NCBI GenBank assembly: GCA_964538665.1
Contig: CAZIEB010000024.1
Coordinates: 1 to 10,746 of the forward strand
DNA length: 10,746 nucleotides
Direction of reading: 5' to 3'
Source: JAPUDQ01 sp964538665
GTDB lineage: Bacteria; Patescibacteriota; Saccharimonadia; Saccharimonadales; Saccharimonadaceae
Shown: piece after piece, positions 7,398 through 10,746 of the stretch
Numbering within the stretch: position 1 is the stretch's first letter
How the letters are laid out: the number at the start of each line of letters is the position of its first letter
The notes under the pieces: generated by a model
What the model was told of the DNA's origin: nothing
What the model saw: the letters and a program-made list of their open reading frames with translations, nothing else
Database searches by the model: none
Program-made: the position numbers and the translations under genes

Positions 7398-7929
7398 GAC
7401 CCAGACCATACGTATGCTGGCGCGACCATTCGTACATCGCGATTGCAGCAGCGTGACCAACATTCATACTACGCGTACTTCCGGATTGTTCGATCTCTAG
7501 TACTTTTTCGGCTCTGTCCAAAAACTCCTGCGACAACCCTGGTCCCTCTTGGCCAAATACTAGGCAGAGATTCTTTGGCAAGGCCACGTCATGAAGCTGC
7601 TCGTTTTCACAATTATTCTCAAGTGCAAATATATGTATATCTCTCATAGCCATGTCGGCTACAAACTCATCCAGTGTAGAGTGGTGCACCACATGCAGAT
7701 ATTTGTTTGTTGCCATAGCACCACGTTTGTTCCATTGCCTTCTGCCGACAATATGGACTCTGCGTACGCCAAATGCGTTTGCGGTACGGATAATTGAACC
7801 CATATTGAAGTCCCTCAGTGTATTCTCACATGCAATCTCAAGCGTCACACCATTTTTGTCGAGCTGACGTATGATGGTCTCATGAGCTTCACCTTTGAAT
7901 TCGTCTATCAAATTTCGGGGGTCTTCCAT
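7390..7929 (-). CDS. SpoU/TrmH-family RNA 2'-O-methyltransferase
   Basis: The product is a SPOUT-fold, knotted methyltransferase that uses S-adenosylmethionine to methylate a ribose 2'-OH in tRNA or rRNA. The exact target cannot be told from sequence. All three family motifs are visible in 179 residues. Motif 1 is NMGSIIRTANAFG (42-54, catalytic-type Arg48). Motif 2 is LVFGQEGPGLS (123-133). Motif 3 starts at IEQSGSTRSMNVGHAAAIAM (146-165). The short length means there is no extra N-terminal RNA-binding domain. It is the first gene of the leftward block, with a promoter about 35 bases upstream; no Shine-Dalgarno site is clear before ATG 7929. Confidence 0.93.
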   Translation of the reverse strand: MEDPRNLIDEFKGEAHETIIRQLDKNGVTLEIACENTLRDFNMGSIIRTANAFGVRRVHIVGRRQWNKRGAMATNKYLHVVHHSTLDEFVADMAMRDIHIFALENNCENEQLHDVALPKNLCLVFGQEGPGLSQEFLDRAEKVLEIEQSGSTRSMNVGHAAAIAMYEWSRQHTYGLGHE

Positions 7930-7961
7930 ACTGTATCGAGTCTATCAAATGACTAAAAAAT

Positions 7962-7990
7962 ATTATATGTACTCAGACACTAATTCAAAA
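7962..7990 (-). promoter_or_regulatory. promoter of the trmH-led leftward block
   Basis: The minus strand shows TATAAT at 7962-7967. TTTTGA (7985-7990) lies 17 bases upstream, or TTGAAT (7983-7988) 15 bases upstream. The -35 region coincides with the T-run of the preceding terminator. The predicted leader before the trmH ATG is about 27-30 nt. Confidence 0.6.
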
Positions 7991-8018
7991 ATCGGCCACG
8001 AAGACCGATCCTTGAATT
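7987..8018 (-). terminator. leftward intrinsic terminator ending the structured RNA region
   Basis: On the minus strand, ATCGGTC (8003-8009) pairs with GGCCGAT (7991-7997) around a UUCG-containing loop, with one G-U pair. A run of five T follows (7987-7991). An outer pairing of TTGAATT (8012-8018) with AATTCAA (7982-7988) can extend it. It would end a leftward transcript arriving from 8018-8200 just before the trmH promoter. Confidence 0.55.
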
Positions 8019-8177
8019 GGTGCGGATGAAAGGACTTGACTCATTTTGCTCACTCACCAGCTAAAGCTGGCCGTCTCGTTCTGGCAAGAGACTTCCGTTC
8101 GGCCAAGCATTGAAAACGTAGATTGCCGAATGGCAATTTACGCCTATCGGTTCAAGCCCTCGGACCGTACGCACCAA
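8017..8177 (-). ncRNA. unidentified structured RNA candidate
   Basis: No family is recognised; it is not tRNA, tmRNA, RNase P RNA, SRP RNA or 5S by any signature I can see. The ends pair: TTGGTGCG (8017-8024) with CGCACCAA (8170-8177). Inside is a 9-bp helix, 8031-8039 with 8152-8160, in which one position is U-G if read on the minus strand but A-C on the plus strand. Within that are hairpins 8057-8061/8066-8070, 8073-8077/8088-8092 and an 11-bp stem 8117-8127/8132-8142. That last stem instead has a G-U pair on the plus strand and A-C on the minus. The leftward terminator at 7987-8018 favours the minus strand. No convincing promoter was found on either strand. Confidence 0.4.
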
Positions 8178-8216
8178 AGATAAGACCCGATGCATGATCG
8201 GGTCTTATCTTTGGTG
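8172..8216. repeat. perfect 20-bp palindrome with 5-base loop
   Basis: Positions 8172-8191 and 8197-8216 are exact reverse complements around the loop GCATG. There is no T-run directly after it on either strand, so it is a poor intrinsic terminator. The left half overlaps the closing strand of the structured RNA candidate (8170-8177). The right half overlaps the outer tip of the long inverted repeat (from 8210). It could be an RNA switch element or a protein or recombinase site. Confidence 0.8.
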
Positions 8217-8380
8217 GAATTTTACAACTCCGCTAGAACCTATTTTGAGGAAAAATGCTGAAAGCTGCAAGGCGGCGGGCAATGCCCGCCCCGCCAGAAA
8301 AAGCCTTTGCATTTTTTGAGATTTCCCCCGCCGATTTTTTAATTTTTTAAGGAAAAGGCTGTTTCTGTCGGGTCGCCTGC
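8210..8380 (+). repeat. left arm of the long inverted repeat
   Basis: This 171-bp arm is the reverse complement of 10323-10492. The outer 93 bases (8210-8302) match 10400-10492 without a single difference. The inner part (8303-8380) matches with scattered substitutions and small indels. It contains a 7-bp hairpin GGCGGGC-AAT-GCCCGCC (8274-8290). It also has a long-range stem of CAGAAA (8295-8300) and AGCCTTT (8302-8308) with AAAGGCT (8354-8360) and TTTCTG (8362-8367). No gene lies in it. Confidence 0.92.
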
Positions 8381-8442
8381 GCTAAAGCGCAGAGGCGGCG
8401 TGGCTCGGTCGGCGCAGCCGACACGCTCCGCAAGCGGAGTGT
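8378..8442. repeat. three short GC-rich hairpins upstream of ridA
   Basis: Three tight stem-loops follow each other: TGCGC/GCGCA with loop TAAA (8378-8391), GTCGGC/GCCGAC with loop GCA (8408-8422), and ACGCTCCGC/GCGGAGTGT with loop AA (8423-8442, one G-T pair). None is followed by a T-run. They resemble dispersed REP-like palindromes and end 15 bases before the ridA promoter. Confidence 0.6.
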
Positions 8443-8457
8443 AAACAGATGAAAGTC

Positions 8458-8466
8458 TGGTATAAT
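8458..8466 (+). promoter_or_regulatory. extended -10 promoter of the ridA operon, leaderless
   Basis: TGG followed by TATAAT (8461-8466) forms an extended -10. Only seven bases separate it from the ridA ATG at 8474, so transcription should begin at or one base before the start codon. There is no clear -35 box and no Shine-Dalgarno site. Confidence 0.68.
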
Positions 8467-8473
8467 ATGACTT

Positions 8474-8848
8474 ATGAAAAAAGAAATCTCTACTCCTGAC
8501 GCAGACTCTGTGCCAGGAGTATTATCTCAAGCAATAGATACTGGCGAATTGGTGTTCGTATCGGGGCAAATCAATATTAATGTTGACGGTGAAATGGTCG
8601 GCGAAACTGTCGAAGAAAAGCTCAAACAAATAATGACGAATATTAGAACAGTCCTCAAGGCTGCCAATTTAACACTTGACAACATAGTGAAAGCAACCGT
8701 TTATGTAACTGACCTCGCTCAGATGTCCGAAATCAATAAGTTCTATCCAACATATTTTACGGATACATTGCCAGCTCGTGAGGCAGTTGGTGTCGCTACA
8801 TTGCCGCTAGGGGCTACTATTGAGATTAGTGTTATTGCGACAAAATGA
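8474..8848 (+). CDS. RidA/YjgF/YER057c/UK114-family protein
   Basis: RidA-type proteins are small trimeric cytoplasmic enzymes that hydrolyse reactive enamine/imine intermediates made by PLP enzymes; other family members have different roles. The 124-residue length fits. The core signature is at residues 100-118, with the substrate-carboxylate-binding Arg102 in LPAREAVGVATLP and the C-terminal Glu117 in TIEISVIA. FVSGQ (28-32) is the usual first-strand motif. Residue 103 is Glu where the family usually has a small residue, so substrate preference may differ. The start is fixed by the promoter seven bases upstream. The stop overlaps the start of the next gene in ATGA (8845-8848), so the two are translationally coupled. 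Confidence 0.93.
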   Translation: MKKEISTPDADSVPGVLSQAIDTGELVFVSGQININVDGEMVGETVEEKLKQIMTNIRTVLKAANLTLDNIVKATVYVTDLAQMSEINKFYPTYFTDTLPAREAVGVATLPLGATIEISVIATK

Positions 8849-9336
8849 AAATCCAAATCGTAAACGAAAATGTCGAATTTATCGGCGTAAAGGAACGCTC
8901 AGAAGTTGATTACAGTACAGATATCAATCGTGTTTCAGCTCTTTGGATTACTAACTCACTCGGACAAGCGTTGCTTGCCAAGCGTGCAGCGATAAAAGAC
9001 AAAGACCCTGGACGCTGGGGTCCTGCTGTCGCAGGAACCATTGACGAGGGTGAAACCTATGACGACAACATCTACAAAGAAGCTGAAGAAGAAATCGGAC
9101 TGACTGGCGCAGAGTTCACTAAAGGCAAAAAGACACACATAACCTTCCCTAGAAACTATTTTTGCCAATGGTATTTTGCAACTGTTGATCGGGAAACCGA
9201 CAGCTTTACAATGCAAGCAGATGAAGTAGACGAGTTGGCTTGGGTTGACGTTGGACAAATGAAACAAGAGCTACAAGATAACCCCGATAAATATGTGCCT
9301 GCTATGCAGCAAATTGTGCAAGAACTTGAAATATGA
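8845..9336 (+). CDS. NUDIX hydrolase
   Basis: NUDIX enzymes cleave nucleoside diphosphates linked to another moiety, using Mg2+ bound by the Nudix helix. The box is at residues 64-86: G, five residues, E70, seven residues, KEAEEEIGL. It matches GX5EX7REUXEEXGU except that the usual Arg is Lys78; the metal-binding glutamates are present. The preceding LLAKRAAIKDKDPGRWGPA resembles the YfcD/isopentenyl-diphosphate-isomerase-like branch, but the substrate cannot be assigned. At 163 residues it is a single domain. It starts inside the ridA stop (ATGA) with no Shine-Dalgarno site and ends in another ATGA overlap with the kinase gene. It is the middle gene of a coupled operon. Confidence 0.92.
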   Translation: MKIQIVNENVEFIGVKERSEVDYSTDINRVSALWITNSLGQALLAKRAAIKDKDPGRWGPAVAGTIDEGETYDDNIYKEAEEEIGLTGAEFTKGKKTHITFPRNYFCQWYFATVDRETDSFTMQADEVDELAWVDVGQMKQELQDNPDKYVPAMQQIVQELEI

Positions 9337-10298
9337 CCGAAACCCAAAAACCAACAGACCGCCTCGCCTATACTGGCGACCTTGAACCGCTAATCGGACA
9401 AATTGCCGAAGTGTACGGCGTTGGCACGCCGACTAGTTATAGCGTTGTTGAGGTTGGTTATGAGGACTGCAACGTAATTATTGAAACCGACCAAGCCCGC
9501 TATTTAGCAAAAATGTTTGCGAAAACTCGCAAACCAGAGGAAATAACACGCTATACAGACATAATGCAAAGAGTTGTTGCGGCTGGCGTTAGCCACCCAG
9601 AACTCATAACAACGGCGAGTGGCGAAATTGCCCACACCGAAAGCGACGTTAGCCTGGTGCTAATGCGATTTATTGAGGGCAAGACATTTTTTGAGTTAGA
9701 CCGTGCGCCTGACGACAGTGAACGCCGCGCTATTTTGGAGCAAGCCGCCAAAATAAACGCCATAGACTACGAACCGCCCTATTTGTTTGACAGTTGGGCG
9801 ATTCCGAACATCGGCAGTATGTTTGAGCGAGTAAAACAATATGTTGAGCCTGACGATTTGGCTTTGGTGGAGCAAGTAATGGCGCAGTACAACGTTATGC
9901 CTGTAAACGAGTTACCGCGCGCCTTTGTTCACGGCGACTTTACCAAGACAAACATACTAAAAACCAATGATGGCAAGATTTATGTTTTAGACTTCTCGGT
10001 TGCTAATCGCTACCCACGGATACAAGAACTGGCTGTAATTGCCGCAAACCTGTTACACAACAAAGACGACACAACCACCCTACAGGATAGATGTACGCAA
10101 GTTGCTGACGAATACAGCCAATTTGCTGAATTGACAGAGGACGAACGCCAACACTTGCCCGCCTACGCCCTAGCAGGCGTGGCTATGGAGTTTATGGGCG
10201 CACACCAAGAGAAGTTTATAAACGGCAACGATACCGAAGAAACCGATTACTGGCTCAACCTAGGACGGAGCGGATTGCGCAAGGCTTTGCATAAATAA
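9333..10298 (+). CDS. aminoglycoside/homoserine-kinase-type phosphotransferase (APH family)
   Basis: This is a small-molecule kinase of the protein-kinase-like APH fold. The 321-residue protein shows the N-lobe Lys60 in ARYLAKMF for ATP binding. The catalytic Brenner motif HGDFTKTNIL spans 200-209 (Asp202, Asn207), and the metal-binding Asp220 is in VLDFSVANRYPRIQEL. The hinge-like segment VLMRFIEGKTFFEL (109-122) is also typical. The spacing resembles ThrB-II or choline/homoserine kinase-like members more than true resistance enzymes, so a metabolic alcohol substrate is more likely than an antibiotic; this is inference. It overlaps the NUDIX gene by four bases (ATGA) and ends 24 bases before the right inverted-repeat arm. 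Confidence 0.9.
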   Translation: MTETQKPTDRLAYTGDLEPLIGQIAEVYGVGTPTSYSVVEVGYEDCNVIIETDQARYLAKMFAKTRKPEEITRYTDIMQRVVAAGVSHPELITTASGEIAHTESDVSLVLMRFIEGKTFFELDRAPDDSERRAILEQAAKINAIDYEPPYLFDSWAIPNIGSMFERVKQYVEPDDLALVEQVMAQYNVMPVNELPRAFVHGDFTKTNILKTNDGKIYVLDFSVANRYPRIQELAVIAANLLHNKDDTTTLQDRCTQVADEYSQFAELTEDERQHLPAYALAGVAMEFMGAHQEKFINGNDTEETDYWLNLGRSGLRKALHK

Positions 10299-10322
10299 TC
10301 GCCGCAAATGTCGCTAAAAGCG

Positions 10323-10492
10323 GCAGGCGACTCGACAGAAAATACCCTTTTCCATAAAAAAGAAAAAATCAGCGGGGGGAAATTCAAAAATGCAAAGGGT
10401 TTTTCTGGCGGGGCGGGCATTGCCCGCCGCCTTGCAGCTTTCAGCATTTTTCCTCAAAATAGGTTCTAGCGGAGTTGTAAAATTCCACCAAA
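10323..10492 (-). repeat. right arm of the long inverted repeat
   Basis: This is the reverse complement of 8210-8380. The outer 93 bases (10400-10492) are identical; the inner 77 bases are diverged with small indels. It contains the GCGGGC-family hairpin. It also contains the long-range stem ACCCTTT (10344-10350) with AAAGGGT (10394-10400), extended by CAGAAAA/TTTTCTG, followed by T residues on the plus strand. It may help end the cassette transcript. Confidence 0.92.
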
Positions 10493-10512
10493 TCGGGACA
10501 AATTTCAGAATT

Positions 10513-10535
10513 CAGGCGCGTTGCGCCTGTTTTTT
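10513..10535 (+). terminator. intrinsic terminator after the cassette (first of three)
   Basis: CAGGCGC and GCGCCTG form a perfect 7-bp stem with a GTT loop, followed by six T. It is the strongest terminator signal downstream of the kinase gene. A further hairpin, TGGTTTTGC with GCAAAAACCA (10539-10560, one bulged A), follows. Confidence 0.75.
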
Positions 10536-10591
10536 GTATGGTTTTGCGGAGCAAAAACCAGATGTTTTCAGGGGGGAGAAAAGAATTTTGG

Positions 10592-10614
10592 GCAGCCGTA
10601 GGCTGCGCCTTTTT
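10592..10614 (+). terminator. second terminator-like hairpin
   Basis: GCAGCC and GGCTGC pair around a GTA loop. Three bases later there is a run of five T (10610-10614). It is weaker than the first because of the gap before the T-run. Confidence 0.45.
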
Positions 10615-10633
10615 GCCGCCATTGGCGGTTTTT
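10615..10633 (+). terminator. third terminator-like hairpin
   Basis: CCGCC (10616-10620) and GGCGG (10624-10628) pair around ATT and are followed directly by five T. It stands just upstream of the next promoter, so it would insulate that promoter from the cassette. Confidence 0.6.
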
Positions 10634-10635
10634 GT

Positions 10636-10644
10636 TGTTATAAT
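10636..10644 (+). promoter_or_regulatory. extended -10 promoter at the right end
   Basis: TGT followed by TATAAT (10639-10644) is an extended -10 of the same form as the ridA promoter. The start point would be near 10651. No -35 box is obvious. Confidence 0.5.
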
Positions 10645-10650
10645 GGAACT

Positions 10651-10746
10651 GCACACAATCAAATACGGAATGACTTTTTGTATGGGCTTAAATAGCCGTC
10701 TCGTACAATTTGGTTATTCCGGATTGTGTCCAGCGAGGCGGCTATT
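10651..10746 (+). other. structured 5' region of a transcript leaving the window
   Basis: Downstream of the extended -10 there are two sets of pairings. One is a 13-bp hairpin with a single G-U pair, 10691-10703 with 10734-10746, whose loop includes ACAAT/ATTGT. The other pairs 10653-10660 and 10666-10671 with 10716-10729, which lies inside that loop, forming a pseudoknot or an alternative fold. This suits an attenuator, riboswitch or small RNA, but the window ends at the last base of the stem. Confidence 0.35.

Larger units (their letters stand above)
8210..10492. mobile_element. possible non-autonomous element: inverted-repeat-flanked ridA-nudix-kinase cassette
   Basis: Two ~170-bp arms in inverted orientation bracket three genes and their promoter with little spare sequence. 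This is the layout of a composite or long-terminal-inverted-repeat transposon. There is no transposase, resolvase or integrase within. No target-site duplication abuts the tips: left flank TCTTATC, right flank TCGGGAC. The arms could therefore instead be a dispersed genomic hairpin repeat that happens to flank the operon. Mobility is inference only. Confidence 0.35.

Noticed and set aside
7104..7463. Longer 119-residue form of the small membrane protein starting at 7463
   Set aside because: It would overlap trmH by 74 bases. The ATG at 7397 in the ATGAATGA overlap gives a more sensible start and membrane topology.
8017..8177. tRNA gene on either strand (ends such as GGTTCAAGCCC and CGCACCA)
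   Set aside because: The acceptor, D and anticodon arms cannot be placed, the T-stem does not pair, and the length is about twice that of a tRNA.
8172..8216. Strong intrinsic terminator
   Set aside because: Despite the perfect 20-bp stem, neither strand has a T-run next to it; the first T cluster on the plus strand is weak and offset.
8210..10492. CRISPR array, integron attC sites or a complete insertion sequence
   Set aside because: There are no regularly spaced direct repeats, no attC core sites and no transposase or integrase reading frame.
10390..10695. 101-codon plus-strand frame and 66- and 73-codon minus-strand frames across the right arm and terminators
   Set aside because: They run through inverted repeats and terminator hairpins, have no domain, and differ from the normal codon pattern.
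10643..10746. Start of a protein frame beginning MELHTIKYGMTF and open to the edge
   Set aside because: Its ATG lies inside the TATAAT box, so it could not be made from that promoter. There is no Shine-Dalgarno site and the stretch is better explained by its pairings. It stays possible if transcription starts further upstream.

Overview
The window looks like a stretch of a small-genome bacterium of the Candidate Phyla Radiation, most likely Saccharibacteria (TM7). This is inferred from the flavour of the RpoB, HisRS and ClpP proteins and the tight, mostly leftward layout, not from a database search. UGA is used as a stop (ends of clpP, trmH, ridA, nudix), so this is not one of the UGA-recoded CPR lineages.

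Positions 1-7967 form a leftward (minus-strand) housekeeping block. Read in the direction of transcription it is: a SpoU/TrmH-family RNA methyltransferase (7390-7929), a coupled 97-residue two-helix membrane protein (7104-7397), histidyl-tRNA synthetase (5702-7051), trigger factor (4365-5642), an 84-residue two-helix membrane protein (4063-4317), ClpP (3390-3983) and RpoB (1-3227, cut by the window edge). Protein synthesis, folding and quality control are thus side by side. clpP has a near-perfect CIRCE operator over its -35 box, pointing to HrcA heat-shock control, and its mRNA is probably leaderless. rpoB has its own promoter and a 130-nt leader with two hairpins. The last 90 visible codons of rpoB (3-272) switch abruptly to about 94% G/C at third positions, exactly at one of the most conserved RpoB motifs. 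This indicates either a chimeric contig or a recombination joint.

Positions 7968-8473 carry no gene but are full of structure: a leftward terminator, an unidentified multi-helix RNA candidate (8017-8177), a perfect 20-bp palindrome (8172-8216), the left arm of a long inverted repeat (8210-8380), small GC-rich hairpins and an extended -10 promoter.

Positions 8474-10298 are a rightward three-gene cassette: RidA/YjgF-family protein, NUDIX hydrolase and an aminoglycoside/homoserine-kinase-type phosphotransferase. The genes are joined by two ATGA overlaps, without Shine-Dalgarno sequences and with a leaderless first gene. The cassette sits between two ~170-bp inverted arms (8210-8380 and 10323-10492) whose outer 93 bases are identical. 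The diverged inner halves contain a compensatory base-pair change, so the folded form seems to be conserved. No transposase is visible.

Positions 10493-10746 hold three successive intrinsic terminators, then a new extended -10 promoter and the start of a structured transcript that runs off the window.
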